From positions 1,550,001 to 1,614,000 of the forward strand of contig NZ_JPOJ01000001.1 of assembly GCF_000733855.1 (NCBI RefSeq): a DNA stretch of 64,000 bases. The letters are read 5' to 3'. Source of the stretch: Methylomicrobium agile. GTDB lineage: Bacteria; Pseudomonadota; Gammaproteobacteria; Methylococcales; Methylomonadaceae. Below the pieces are notes generated by a model, which saw only the letters and a list, made by a program, of their open reading frames with translations, searched no databases and had not been told where the DNA came from. The position numbers and the translations under genes are program-made. Positions 34,792-43,949 of this stretch are shown piece by piece. Every line of letters begins with the position of its first letter. Position 1 is the first letter of the stretch.

Positions 34792-36048
34792 ATGAATCTT
34801 ACCGAGTTAAAACTAAAGCAAATCAGTGAAGTCATCGAAATCGCCGAATCGCTCGGCCTCGAGAACGTTGCCCGATCGCGCAAACAGGATCTGATTTTCG
34901 CGATCCTGAAAAAGCAGGCGAAGGCCGGCGACGATATCTATGGCGACGGCGTGCTCGAAATTTTGCAGGACGGTTTTGGTTTTTTGCGTACCCCCGGTTG
35001 TTCCTATCTGGCCGGCCCCGACGATATTTACGTTTCGCCGAGTCAGATCCGGCGCTTTTCGTTGAAGACCGGCGACACGATCAGCGGTAAGATTCGGCCG
35101 CCGAAAGACAATGAGCGTTATTTCGCGATGCTCAAGGTCGAAGAGATCAACTTCGAGCCGCCCGAAAACACCAAAAACAAGATTCATTTCTCGAACCTGA
35201 CTCCGCTGTTCGCGCATGAGCGTTTCGTGCTCGAACAAGGCAACGGCGCCACCGAAGACATCACCGGCCGCATCATCGATTTGGTCGCGCCGATCGGCAA
35301 GGGCCAGCGCGGCTTGATCGTGTCGCCGCCGAAAGCCGGCAAGACGATGATCCTGCAAGCCCTGGCGCAGGCAATTGCGGAAAAGAATCCCGAATGTTAC
35401 CTGATCGTACTGCTGATCGACGAACGTCCTGAGGAAGTGACCGAAATGGAACGCTGCGTGCGCGGCGAAGTAATTTCAAGTACATTCGACGAGCCGCCGA
35501 CCCGCCATGTGCAAGTCGCCGAAATGGTGATCGAAAAGGCGCGCCGTCTGGTCGAGCACAAGCACGATGTAGTTATCCTGTTAGACTCGATCACCCGTCT
35601 GGCTCGCGCCTATAACACGGTCGTACCCTCTTCCGGCAAGATTCTGACCGGCGGCGTCGACGCCAATGCGCTCGAAAAGCCGAAACGCTTCTTCGGCGCG
35701 GCCCGTAACATCGAAGAAGGCGGCAGCCTGACGATCATCGCGACCGCACTGATCGACACCGGCTCGCGGATGGACGAGGTGATCTACGAAGAATTCAAGG
35801 GCACCGGCAACATGGAGCTGCACCTCGACCGCAAGATCGCGGAAAAGCGGATTTACCCGGCGATCAACATCAACCGTTCCGGCACCCGCCGCGAAGAATA
35901 CCTGGTCGATCCGGACACGCTGCAAAAAACCTGGATCCTGCGCAAAATCCTGCAACCGATGGACGAAACCGCAGCCTCCGAATTCCTGATCGGTAAACTG
36001 AAAGATTTCAAGACCAATGCCGAATTTTTCGAATCGATGAAGCGTTGA
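34792..36048 (+). CDS. rho: Transcription termination factor Rho
   Basis: The 418-residue hexameric RNA helicase is nearly the length of E. coli Rho (419). It starts [13 protein letters not shown], has the RNA-binding cold-shock-like domain ([22 protein letters not shown]), Walker [12 protein letters not shown], Walker [17 protein letters not shown] and the Q/R loops. No insertions are seen. Confidence 0.96.
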   Translation: MNLTELKLKQISEVIEIAESLGLENVARSRKQDLIFAILKKQAKAGDDIYGDGVLEILQDGFGFLRTPGCSYLAGPDDIYVSPSQIRRFSLKTGDTISGKIRPPKDNERYFAMLKVEEINFEPPENTKNKIHFSNLTPLFAHERFVLEQGNGATEDITGRIIDLVAPIGKGQRGLIVSPPKAGKTMILQALAQAIAEKNPECYLIVLLIDERPEEVTEMERCVRGEVISSTFDEPPTRHVQVAEMVIEKARRLVEHKHDVVILLDSITRLARAYNTVVPSSGKILTGGVDANALEKPKRFFGAARNIEEGGSLTIIATALIDTGSRMDEVIYEEFKGTGNMELHLDRKIAEKRIYPAININRSGTRREEYLVDPDTLQKTWILRKILQPMDETAASEFLIGKLKDFKTNAEFFESMKR

Positions 36049-36082
36049 GCCTTCATCCGTCAGGCTATCAGGGAGCATACTT

Positions 36083-36910
36083 ATGACCGATCTTCATGTG
36101 CTATGGGATGCTCTGATTTTGGGTATCGTCGAAGGCTTGACCGAATTTTTGCCGGTATCGTCGACCGGGCACTTGATCCTGGCCGGCCAGTTGCTGGGAT
36201 TCAACGACGAAAAAGGCAAGGTCTTCGAAATCGCGATCCAGTTCGCGGCGATCCTGGCGGTGGTCTGGGAATACCGGAGCCGGCTCTGGCACACGCTGAC
36301 CGGCATTAGAACCGAGCCGGTGTCGCAACGGCTCGCGATCAACATGATCGTGGCGTTTTTGCCGGCCGCGATCCTCGGCTTTTTGTTTTTGAAGCAGATC
36401 AAAACCTATCTGTTCAATCCTTTCGTGGTGGCTTCGGCCTTTATCGTCGGCGGTTTTCTGATTCTCTGGGCCGAACGCCGCGAGCACAAGATTAACGCCG
36501 AGACGATCGACGACATGACCTGGCGCGACGCATTGAAGGTCGGTTTCGCGCAGGCCGTCGCGATGGTTCCCGGTACTTCGCGTTCCGGAGCCACGATCAT
36601 CGGCGGCCTGTTTTTCGGGCTTTCCCGCCGCGCGGCGACCGAGTTCTCGTTTTTCCTGGCCATTCCGACCATGTTCGCGGCGACTTTCTATGACGTTTAT
36701 AAGCACCGCGCGCTGTTCAGCGCGAGCGACCTCGACCTGTTCGCGGTCGGCGGCACGGTGTCGTTCATCAGCGCCTTTCTGGCAGTACGCGGTTTGCTGC
36801 GTTTTATCAGTCGGCACGATTTTTCGGTGTTTGCCTATTATCGGATTGCATTCGGGGTGTTGGTGCTGCTCTCGGCGCAGATGGGCTGGGTGGACTGGAG
36901 CGGCGGTTAA
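36083..36910 (+). CDS. uppP: Undecaprenyl-diphosphatase UppP (BacA)
   Basis: The 275-residue multi-pass inner-membrane protein has both UppP motifs: [17 protein letters not shown] near the N-terminus and [14 protein letters not shown] mid-protein. It recycles undecaprenyl pyrophosphate for peptidoglycan and LPS synthesis. It follows rho by 34 bp with a GGGAG ribosome-binding site. Confidence 0.94.
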   Translation: MTDLHVLWDALILGIVEGLTEFLPVSSTGHLILAGQLLGFNDEKGKVFEIAIQFAAILAVVWEYRSRLWHTLTGIRTEPVSQRLAINMIVAFLPAAILGFLFLKQIKTYLFNPFVVASAFIVGGFLILWAERREHKINAETIDDMTWRDALKVGFAQAVAMVPGTSRSGATIIGGLFFGLSRRAATEFSFFLAIPTMFAATFYDVYKHRALFSASDLDLFAVGGTVSFISAFLAVRGLLRFISRHDFSVFAYYRIAFGVLVLLSAQMGWVDWSGG

Positions 36911-37052
36911 GCGGCAGCAGTCCATGCAACGAAGTTTATCGGTACGATTGCCGATAAGGCGTTGAAAGATGTTCATGATGCGAAGGCTCAGGTGAATGAA
37001 ATAAGCCGGGATGTTGCCGAGCACTTGCATGATATCTTTCTTTTGTTCAGAT

Positions 37053-37250
37053 GTTACACCCTAAAGGGCACAAGCCGCAGTAGGGTACGCTGTGCGTACC
37101 TTTTCACCTCTCCAATGGTACGCATGGCGTACCCTACTGAAGGTTGTGTTTAAAGCACGTCTCTACGCCGTTGTCGCGCTGCGAGGTGTCTGATGACGCG
37201 CGCCGCGGTGGGAACGATCAGGCCGCTTTCGCCAAACAGGGAGCTTTGCC
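37053..37250. repeat. Composite dispersed repeat, copy A
   Basis: The unit contains GTTACACCC…AAGGGC…AAGCCGC leading into a GTACGC-family inverted repeat (arms 37080–37100 and 37117–37137). A segment of about 105 bp (37146–37250) then resembles 62807–62909. The left part recurs at 59254–59292. The 36911–37217 gap holds no other supported gene. Confidence 0.7.
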
Positions 37251-37424
37251 GAAAATTCGTTCGAGAACTTTTGGGAAAGCCTCCTGCTTGGGGTGTTTGG
37301 CTTTACGGCGGTATTGGCTTTTATCCTCGAAAACCTTCGCCTTGTTAAACCGGTGCGCATGCTTCGCGACCGGATTCAACCGTTGCATATTTTCTATTTC
37401 ATTCAAATTTCTACGTTTTTTCAT
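37218..37424 (-). CDS. Small basic protein, 68 aa, unknown function
   Basis: ATG 37424 is preceded by a clear Shine–Dalgarno (AAGAGGT) and an AT-rich TATTATAA stretch, which argues for a real gene. The product is very basic, with [20 protein letters not shown] and [12 protein letters not shown]. It resembles a family of about 60-residue proteins in gammaproteobacteria (possibly DUF7230; not certain). The YRRKAKH segment loosely recalls the ribosome-rescue factor ArfA. The last 11 codons lie inside the dispersed repeat, so the original C-terminus may have been replaced. Confidence 0.55.
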   Translation of the reverse strand: MKKRRNLNEIENMQRLNPVAKHAHRFNKAKVFEDKSQYRRKAKHPKQEAFPKVLERIFGKAPCLAKAA

Positions 37425-37449
37425 CGTTTACCTCTTATAATAGTGCATC

Positions 37450-37469
37450 GTTTTCCGGCTTCGGAAAAC
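37450..37469. promoter_or_regulatory. 8-bp hairpin upstream of mnmG
   Basis: GTTTTCCG-GCTT-CGGAAAAC is a perfect stem-loop in the divergent gap between the 68-aa gene and mnmG. Its role is unknown. Confidence 0.4.
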
Positions 37470-37507
37470 CGGTTTACTATAACAGCCCGTTTGATAAGAA
37501 AACAGTT

Positions 37508-39379
37508 GTGAAATTCAAAAAAGATTTTGACGTGATCGTGGTCGGCGGCGGCCATGCCGGCACCGAAGCCGCGTTGGCGGCTGCCCGCTGTGGCGTGAAG
37601 ACGCTGCTGTTGACGCAGAATATCGAAACGCTCGGTCAGATGAGCTGCAATCCGGCTATCGGCGGGATCGGCAAGGGGCATCTGGTCAAAGAGATCGATG
37701 CGCTCGGCGGCTGCATGGCGCGGGCGATCGATCTCGGCGGCATCCAGTTCCGGATTCTGAACGCCAGCAAAGGGCCGGCGGTCCGGGCCACGCGCGCGCA
37801 GGCCGACCGGCGGCTCTATAAGCAGGCGGTGCGCCATATGCTCGAAAACCAGCCGAACTTGGCGCTGTTCCAGCAAACGGTGGCCGACCTGATCGTGGAA
37901 GGCGAGCGGGTCGTCGGGGTGAAGACCGAAATGGGCCTGAGTTTCAACGCGCGGGCGGTCGTATTGACGGCAGGCACATTTCTGGCCGGCAAGATTCATA
38001 TCGGTCTCGAAAATTATAGCGGCGGCCGCGCCGGCGATGCGGCCTCGATCGCGCTGGCGCAGCGGCTGCGCGAATTGCCGTTTCGGGTCGACCGCCTGAA
38101 GACCGGCACCCCGCCGCGGATCGACGGGCGCACGATCGATTTTTCCAAACTCGATGTGCAGCACGGCGACGATCCGGTGCCGGTGTTTTCGTTCCTCGGC
38201 CGGCGCGAGCAGCATCCGCGTCAGATCCCTTGTTATATCACGCGTACGAATGCCAGAACGCACGACATCATCCGTAACGGGCTCGACCGTTCGCCGCTCT
38301 ATTCCGGCATCATCGAAGGGATCGGGCCGCGTTACTGCCCGTCGATCGAAGACAAGATCGTGCGTTTTGCCGACCGCGATACGCACCAGATCTTTGTTGA
38401 GCCGGAAGGGCTCGATACGCACGAGATTTACCCGAACGGGATTTCGACCAGCCTGCCGTTCGATGTGCAGTACGAGTTCGTGCGTTCGATGCACGGTTTC
38501 GAGAACGCCGAAATTGTCCGCCCCGGCTACGCGATCGAATACGACTTCTTCGATCCTCGCGATTTGAAGACCTCGCTCGAAACCAAGCATATGCACGGCC
38601 TGTTTTTCGCGGGCCAGATCAACGGCACGACCGGCTACGAAGAAGCGGCCGCGCAAGGCTTGATCGCCGGCTTGAATGCGGCGCTTTTGGTGCAGGACAA
38701 GGAAAGCTGGTGCCCGCGCCGCGACGAAGCCTATATCGGGGTGATGATCGACGATTTAATCACGCGCGGAACGCAAGAGCCGTACCGGATGTTCACCAGC
38801 CGCGCCGAATACCGGCTGCAGTTGCGCGAAGACAATGCCGATCTCAGGCTGACGCCGCAGGGCCGTGTCTTGGGGCTGGTCGACGACGAACGCTGGCGCG
38901 CGTTCGAAGACAAACAGAACGCGATCGGCGCATTGCAGGACGGCTTGAAAAAGCAATGGATCCGGCCGGAAACCGAGGCGGCCTCCGCGGCCGAAGCCTA
39001 TTGGGGCAAGCCGATCCAGAAAGAAGTGAATCTACTGGAAATGCTGCGCCGTCCGGAAGTCGATGTGGCTCGGTTGCTGTCGTTCTGCGACAAAGGCACG
39101 GAAGTGCCCGAACAGGTCGGCGAACAGGTCGAAATCCAGGCCAAGTATGCGGGTTATATCGTCCGCCAGCAGAGCGAAATCGACCGGGCGCTGCGCTACG
39201 ATCACCTGCGCCTGCCCGAGACGCTCGATTATGCCGGCGTGCCGGGGCTTTCGAACGAAGTCAGCGAAAAACTGCGCAAGCAACGTCCGGAAACCCTGGG
39301 CCAGGCTTCGCGGATTCCCGGTATCACGCCGGCGGCGATTTCGCTGCTTTTGATCTATCTGAAAAAGAAAAGCGCCTGA
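37508..39379 (+). CDS. mnmG: tRNA uridine-5-carboxymethylaminomethyl modification enzyme MnmG
   Basis: The 623-residue FAD protein has the dinucleotide motif [17 protein letters not shown]. MnmG signatures are [22 protein letters not shown] and [16 protein letters not shown]. With MnmE it installs the cmnm5 group on wobble U34. The start is GTG 37508. It leads the mnmG–rsmG–parA–parB gene order often found near chromosomal origins in gammaproteobacteria. Length is typical (629 in E. coli). Confidence 0.95.
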   Translation: MKFKKDFDVIVVGGGHAGTEAALAAARCGVKTLLLTQNIETLGQMSCNPAIGGIGKGHLVKEIDALGGCMARAIDLGGIQFRILNASKGPAVRATRAQADRRLYKQAVRHMLENQPNLALFQQTVADLIVEGERVVGVKTEMGLSFNARAVVLTAGTFLAGKIHIGLENYSGGRAGDAASIALAQRLRELPFRVDRLKTGTPPRIDGRTIDFSKLDVQHGDDPVPVFSFLGRREQHPRQIPCYITRTNARTHDIIRNGLDRSPLYSGIIEGIGPRYCPSIEDKIVRFADRDTHQIFVEPEGLDTHEIYPNGISTSLPFDVQYEFVRSMHGFENAEIVRPGYAIEYDFFDPRDLKTSLETKHMHGLFFAGQINGTTGYEEAAAQGLIAGLNAALLVQDKESWCPRRDEAYIGVMIDDLITRGTQEPYRMFTSRAEYRLQLREDNADLRLTPQGRVLGLVDDERWRAFEDKQNAIGALQDGLKKQWIRPETEAASAAEAYWGKPIQKEVNLLEMLRRPEVDVARLLSFCDKGTEVPEQVGEQVEIQAKYAGYIVRQQSEIDRALRYDHLRLPETLDYAGVPGLSNEVSEKLRKQRPETLGQASRIPGITPAAISLLLIYLKKKSA

Positions 39380-40011
39380 TGGAGTCTTGCCGACGTATTC
39401 TCGAAACCGGCCTGGATACGCTGCGGATTTCATGGAACGAAGCGCAAATCGACCGGTTGCTCGTCTTTCTGAAGCTGATCGAAAAATGGAACAAGGCTTA
39501 TAACCTGACCGCGATCCGGAACCTCGAAGACATGGCGCGGCTGCATCTTCTGGACAGCCTCGCCGTTCTTCCTTACACAAAAGGAGGGCGCGTGATCGAT
39601 ATCGGTACCGGCGCCGGCTTGCCGGGCATTCCGCTGGCGATTTTTTTGCCCGAAACGTCATTTACCTTGCTCGACAGCAATGCGAAAAAAACCCGCTTCG
39701 TACAGCAGGCGGTGTTGGAACTGAAACTCGGCAATGTCGAGGTTTGCCATAGCCGGGCCGAAGCCTTTCGGCCGGAGCGAAAATTCGATACGGTGATCAC
39801 CCGGGCGTTCGCCGGGTTGCCGGACATCCTGAAGACCACGGCGCACTTACTCGACGAGCACGGCGTGTTATTGGCGATGAAAGGGCAAAATCCACGGGAT
39901 GAACTGGCGGCAGTTAAGGTAAAATCGTCCGTTGTCCCGCTCGCGACGCCCGGCGTCGAGGCGGAGCGTTGCCTGGTGATCATTCAAAATGAAGCAATCC
40001 CTGTAGGATAA
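39379..40011 (+). CDS. rsmG: 16S rRNA (guanine527-N7)-methyltransferase RsmG
   Basis: The 210-residue SAM methyltransferase has NKAYNLTAIRN, motif I VIDIGTGAGLPGIPLAI and LLDSNAKKTRFVQQ. ATG 39379 overlaps the mnmG stop by one base; the longer open frame upstream lies inside mnmG and is not coding. It methylates G527 of 16S rRNA. Confidence 0.94.
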   Translation: MESCRRILETGLDTLRISWNEAQIDRLLVFLKLIEKWNKAYNLTAIRNLEDMARLHLLDSLAVLPYTKGGRVIDIGTGAGLPGIPLAIFLPETSFTLLDSNAKKTRFVQQAVLELKLGNVEVCHSRAEAFRPERKFDTVITRAFAGLPDILKTTAHLLDEHGVLLAMKGQNPRDELAAVKVKSSVVPLATPGVEAERCLVIIQNEAIPVG

Positions 40012-40014
40012 AGT

Positions 40015-40782
40015 GTGACAAAAGTTATTGCGGTAACCAATCAAAAAGGCGGGGTCGGCAAGACGACGACCAGTGTCAATCTGACGGCCTCGCTGGCGGC
40101 GGCCAAGCGCCGCGTGCTGCTCGTGGATCTCGATCCGCAAGGCAATGCGGCGATGGGCTGCGGGGTCGACAAACAGAAAGTCCTCTATTCCAGCTACCAT
40201 CTCTTAGTCGAAGAAGTGCCGGCCGAGCAAACCGTGATCAAACTGCCGGAGCTCGGCTTCTCGGTGATCGCGGGCAACGGCGATCTGACCGCGGCCGAAG
40301 TCGCGCTGATGGACGCCGAGCGCCGGGAGCGGCGGCTGGCCGAAGTGCTGATGCCGATCAAGACGCAGTACGATTATATCCTGATCGATTGTCCACCTTC
40401 CTTGAACATGCTGACCTTGAATGCGCTGGTCGCGGCGAACAGCGTGCTGATTCCGATGCAGTGCGAATATTATGCTCTGGAAGGCTTGTCGGCCTTGATG
40501 AGCACGGTCAAAAGCATCCAGAATACGGTCAATCCCGAACTGCATCTGGAAGGTATTTTACGGACCATGTTCGACGACCGCAGCCGCCTGACCAAGGATG
40601 TCTCCGAACAATTGGTCGAATACTTCGGGGACAAAGTGTTCCGCACTTGCGTGCCGAGGAATGTCCGTCTCGCCGAAGCGCCGAGCCACGGGTTGCCGGT
40701 TTTGGCCTACGACAAAACTTCACGGGGCGCGTTGGCCTATCTCGCGCTGGCCGGTGAAATGTTGAGAAAAGAGAAGAAGTAG
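40015..40782 (+). CDS. parA: Chromosome partitioning ATPase ParA (Soj)
   Basis: The 255-residue deviant Walker A ATPase has NQKGGVGKTTTSVNL and the YDYILIDCPPSLNMLTLNAL motif. The start is GTG 40015, 3 nt after rsmG. There is no N-terminal HTH, which fits the chromosomal Soj type rather than plasmid ParA. It acts with ParB in origin segregation. Confidence 0.94.
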   Translation: MTKVIAVTNQKGGVGKTTTSVNLTASLAAAKRRVLLVDLDPQGNAAMGCGVDKQKVLYSSYHLLVEEVPAEQTVIKLPELGFSVIAGNGDLTAAEVALMDAERRERRLAEVLMPIKTQYDYILIDCPPSLNMLTLNALVAANSVLIPMQCEYYALEGLSALMSTVKSIQNTVNPELHLEGILRTMFDDRSRLTKDVSEQLVEYFGDKVFRTCVPRNVRLAEAPSHGLPVLAYDKTSRGALAYLALAGEMLRKEKK

Positions 40783-40785
40783 CGC

Positions 40786-41658
40786 ATGTCGATCAAGAAA
40801 CGTGGATTAAGCCGCGGCCTCGATGCATTGCTCGGCGATGTTTCAATTACTAAACCGGAAGTAACGCTGTCTTCAGCCCCTTCGCACGCGTTGCAAGCGC
40901 TGCCTGTCGAGTTTCTGCAACGCGGCAGATACCAGCCGCGCCGGGACATCAATCCGGAAAAACTGCAGGAACTGGCCGATTCGATCAAGGCGCAGGGTGT
41001 GATCCAGCCGGTCGTGGTGCGCAAGCTCGAAAGCGAAAAATACGAAATCGTTGCCGGCGAGCGGCGCTGGCGCGCGGCGCAACTGGCCGGATTACACGAA
41101 GTGCCGGTCGTGGTGAAGGAGATCGACGACCGTACCGCGATGGCGGTCGCGTTGATCGAAAACATCCAGCGCGAAGATTTGAATCCGCTCGAAGAAGCGG
41201 AAGCGTTGGCGCGCCTGCTCGACGAGTTCGGCATGACCCATCAACAGATCGCCGATGCGGTCGGCAAATCGCGGGTGACCGTGACCAATTTATTGCGGCT
41301 TTTGGATTTGCACCCGGAAGTCAAAAAGCTGCTGTTGAATAAACATATCGAAATGGGCCATGCGCGCGCCCTGCTCGGCTTGGAAGGACAGAAACAGGTC
41401 GCCGCCGCGTATAAAATCGACAAGGAAGGTTTGACGGTCCGGGCCGCCGAACGGTTGGTCAGGGAGCTTCAGTCGCCTGAGGACGAGACGAAAAAAATCA
41501 AAATCATCGATCGGGATACTCTGCGCCTGCAGGAAGACCTGACTTCCCGCTTGGGTGCGAAGGTTTCGATCGACCATAAAAAAAACGGCGCCGGCAAGCT
41601 GATCATCGCTTATTCCAGCCTGGAAGAGCTCGATGGGATCATCGGGCAGATCAAATAA
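40786..41658 (+). CDS. parB: Chromosome partitioning protein ParB (Spo0J)
   Basis: The 290-residue protein has the N-terminal KRGLSRGLDALLG motif, the CTPase/ParB box (GERRWRAAQLAGL and ENIQREDLNPLEEA) and the HTH domain (QIADAVGKSRVTVTNLLRLL). A C-terminal dimerisation domain follows. It binds parS. I did not find a canonical parS palindrome in this window by eye. Confidence 0.94.
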   Translation: MSIKKRGLSRGLDALLGDVSITKPEVTLSSAPSHALQALPVEFLQRGRYQPRRDINPEKLQELADSIKAQGVIQPVVVRKLESEKYEIVAGERRWRAAQLAGLHEVPVVVKEIDDRTAMAVALIENIQREDLNPLEEAEALARLLDEFGMTHQQIADAVGKSRVTVTNLLRLLDLHPEVKKLLLNKHIEMGHARALLGLEGQKQVAAAYKIDKEGLTVRAAERLVRELQSPEDETKKIKIIDRDTLRLQEDLTSRLGAKVSIDHKKNGAGKLIIAYSSLEELDGIIGQIK

Positions 41659-41676
41659 GCTTTCCTTTCCAGTTCC

Positions 41677-41705
41677 GCTTTCGTTTGACGCAGGCAGACG
41701 AAAGC
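41677..41705 (+). terminator. Terminator-like inverted repeat after parB
   Basis: GCTTTCGT (41677–41684) and ACGAAAGC (41698–41705) pair perfectly around a 13-nt loop 18 bp after parB, but only a weak T-rich tract follows. The region from here to 42283 contains open frames without ribosome-binding sites or recognisable proteins, and nothing I would call a gene. Confidence 0.45.
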
Positions 41706-42283
41706 ATTCCCTCCTTCACGCGTTGGCTGAATTTTCAGTTGACGGCCAAAAACTTTCCCTCTTATAAATACCATTTAAAAAGTTCGGGCTCGAGCTTTTT
41801 CAATTTCCTGCTCCAGCTTCCGGAAAGACGGGACAGGTTTAGGCAAGAATGTCCCTTTTAATAACAGGGGAAGGGGCCGCATAAGGTTTAACAAATGCGA
41901 AGCTGTGCTATATTCTGACCATGAAATACAGCGATTTATTTTTCATTGACGAAGTGAGGCATGCCTTGCGGCGCGGGTATGCGTATTGCTTTGAAGGGTT
42001 TATTGTTTCAATGATTCATGCCGGGATTAAGGAGGGCTGGCTTTGTAACAATCGATTTTCCGTTTTTTCTGTATCCGGGCGGCAACATTGCAAATTGCAG
42101 GGCCGGTCGTCGATCCTATTTCCTCTCTACGCTTTACGTCTCGATTCGGCTGAATTGTCCGAGCTTCTTCATTTTTTTGGGAATTCCCATGCAGCGGCCT
42201 AGCTCCGGGTGGTTTAGCAAAAACGCTACGCGAGTCCGTCTGATTGTCGCATCCAGCCAGGCTTTTTTCTTGTCTTAGTCAAT

Positions 42284-42679
42284 TTGCGCCGGGCTGTCGT
42301 TTTGTCGGCGGTTATGCTGCCGACAATGGCCTTGCAGGCGGATGATTCAAAAGTTCGCTTGCTCGACTCCACCAAAAACGCCAAACAGCTGACTACCGAG
42401 ACGATACGCGAAATATTCTTCATGCGGCTGAGTACCTGGCCTGACGGCACCCCTATTCATGTGTTCGTGCTTCCGGATAATCACCCCTTGCACATTCGTT
42501 TTGCGAAAGAAATTTTGGGCGTCTATCCGTTCCAACTCCGCTCGGCCTGGGACCGGCTGGTTTTTTCAGGTACCGGCGTCTCCCCCACTACCGTGGAATC
42601 GGAAGAAGAAATGCGCGCACGCATTGAGTCTACGCCAGGCGCTATCGGTTATACAGAGACCATATCAGGAGATCATTGA
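42284..42679 (+). CDS. Small PstS-like periplasmic binding-domain protein
   Basis: The 131-residue secreted protein has a signal peptide (RRAVVLSAVMLPTMALQA). Its body resembles the short PBP_like family (phosphate ABC-type substrate-binding fold): LTTETIREIFFMRLSTWPDG, WDRLVFSGTG and the closing STPGAIGYTET. The start at 42284 is TTG, which is unusual; no better start is visible because a stop lies just upstream. It overlaps the next gene by one base and heads a three-gene unit with a barrel protein and a diguanylate cyclase, suggesting a ligand-sensing role rather than transport. Confidence 0.6.
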   Translation: MRRAVVLSAVMLPTMALQADDSKVRLLDSTKNAKQLTTETIREIFFMRLSTWPDGTPIHVFVLPDNHPLHIRFAKEILGVYPFQLRSAWDRLVFSGTGVSPTTVESEEEMRARIESTPGAIGYTETISGDH

Positions 42680-43941
42680 TGAGATCAGTCAACTTTGATG
42701 TTATTTTCGGCAAAGCTGCTCCGATGATTCTTTGCTCCTTATTGGCTCTATTGATGCCTACAGCCGTTGCGGCACTGGAATGGCTGGACGGAAAGGTGCA
42801 GGTACACGGTTTTGCCGGTCAAGGTGTGACTTATACCGATCATAATCAGGTTTTCGGTTCGAGCCGCGATGTCAGTTTGGATTTTAGGGAAATGGGCCTT
42901 ACAACTTCTGTAAAACCGTTACCTAATTTGTTAATTTCTGCCCAAGGTTTATATCGGGATGCGGGCGGTTCTGATACGCAAGGCGTTCGTCTCGATTTTG
43001 CGCAGGCGGATTATAGCCATGCATTTTTGGATTCAGCTTTGATAATGGGGGTTCGCGGCGGGCGGGTTAAGCTTCCGTTCGGCTTATATAATGATACCCG
43101 CGATGTTTTGTGGACTCGACCCACCGTGTTATTACCTCAGTCGATTTATTTCGATGCGCTAGCCTTGCGTCAGGGGATGCTTTCGGGTGACGGAGGAGCG
43201 CTCTACGGTCGTTATACCCATGGTGAACACAGGTATGGCTTGGAGTTTCTGACTTTCGAGACTCAAGACAACACAGGGGGAGTTGCAGCATTTTGGACAG
43301 GCATCCCTTCGGTTTTACCTGCGGCGCAGGGGAGTTTTGGAGGACGCCCTGCGTTTATAGGAAGAAGTTTTTATGAATGGATGGGGGGACGTGTAAAGTT
43401 ATTGTTTTCTATCGTCGATATTGAGCGCGATTTTCATTCATCGAATGCGTTTTATCAGAACGGTAATACTAAAATTACCTTTCCGCTGTTTTCGGCACAG
43501 TATAATGCGGAAAAATGGTCATTGACAGCCGAATATGGGTGGATCGATAGCCAACGTAGTGGTTATTCTCCATCGTTACAAAATTTTCCTACCTGGAAGC
43601 AAAATACATCCGAAAACTTTTATTTACAGGGCGAATACCGTTTTACTCCAGATTTTTCGGCGGTGCTTCGCTATGATGTATTACATCTCAACCGCGACGA
43701 CCGAGATGGTAGAGAGATGTCGCAAATGACAGGTGGAAGGGTCGCTCCTCATCGTTTTTACGCGAGGGATTTAACTGCGGGCGTGCGCTGGGAATTCGCA
43801 CGTAATTTTTTGTTGGCGGTTGATTATCATTATGTGAATGGTACTGCTTGGTTGAATGAGAAGGATAACCCCACACTGAATAACCCCGGAACCTCGCCGC
43901 ATTTTAGTCTGTTTACTACAATGCTGTCATTTCGGTTTTAA
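42679..43941 (+). CDS. Outer-membrane beta-barrel (porin-like) protein
   Basis: The 420-residue precursor has a signal peptide (MILCSLLALLMPTAVAAL) and a body of alternating beta-strand-like segments rich in Tyr, Gly and Phe. It ends TTMLSFRF with the C-terminal aromatic expected of outer-membrane barrels. The ATG at 42679 follows an AGGAG ribosome-binding site. It shares its unit with the binding-domain and GGDEF genes. Substrate unknown; similarity to a named porin family is not obvious. Confidence 0.65.
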   Translation: MRSVNFDVIFGKAAPMILCSLLALLMPTAVAALEWLDGKVQVHGFAGQGVTYTDHNQVFGSSRDVSLDFREMGLTTSVKPLPNLLISAQGLYRDAGGSDTQGVRLDFAQADYSHAFLDSALIMGVRGGRVKLPFGLYNDTRDVLWTRPTVLLPQSIYFDALALRQGMLSGDGGALYGRYTHGEHRYGLEFLTFETQDNTGGVAAFWTGIPSVLPAAQGSFGGRPAFIGRSFYEWMGGRVKLLFSIVDIERDFHSSNAFYQNGNTKITFPLFSAQYNAEKWSLTAEYGWIDSQRSGYSPSLQNFPTWKQNTSENFYLQGEYRFTPDFSAVLRYDVLHLNRDDRDGREMSQMTGGRVAPHRFYARDLTAGVRWEFARNFLLAVDYHYVNGTAWLNEKDNPTLNNPGTSPHFSLFTTMLSFRF

Positions 43942-43949
43942 ATTTTTAA

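Noticed and set aside
36911-37507. Chromosomal origin between uppP and mnmG, as oriC often lies beside mnmG
   Set aside because: I found no cluster of TTATCCACA-type boxes there; the gap is filled by the dispersed repeat and a small gene.
38710-39378. In-frame extension of rsmG backwards into mnmG
   Set aside because: It overlaps mnmG for over 600 bp and encodes an Arg-rich mirror sequence; [12 protein letters not shown] at 39379 is the normal RsmG start.
41921-42202. 93-residue open frame after parB
   Set aside because: No ribosome-binding site, no recognisable domain, and another frame of similar length overlaps it.
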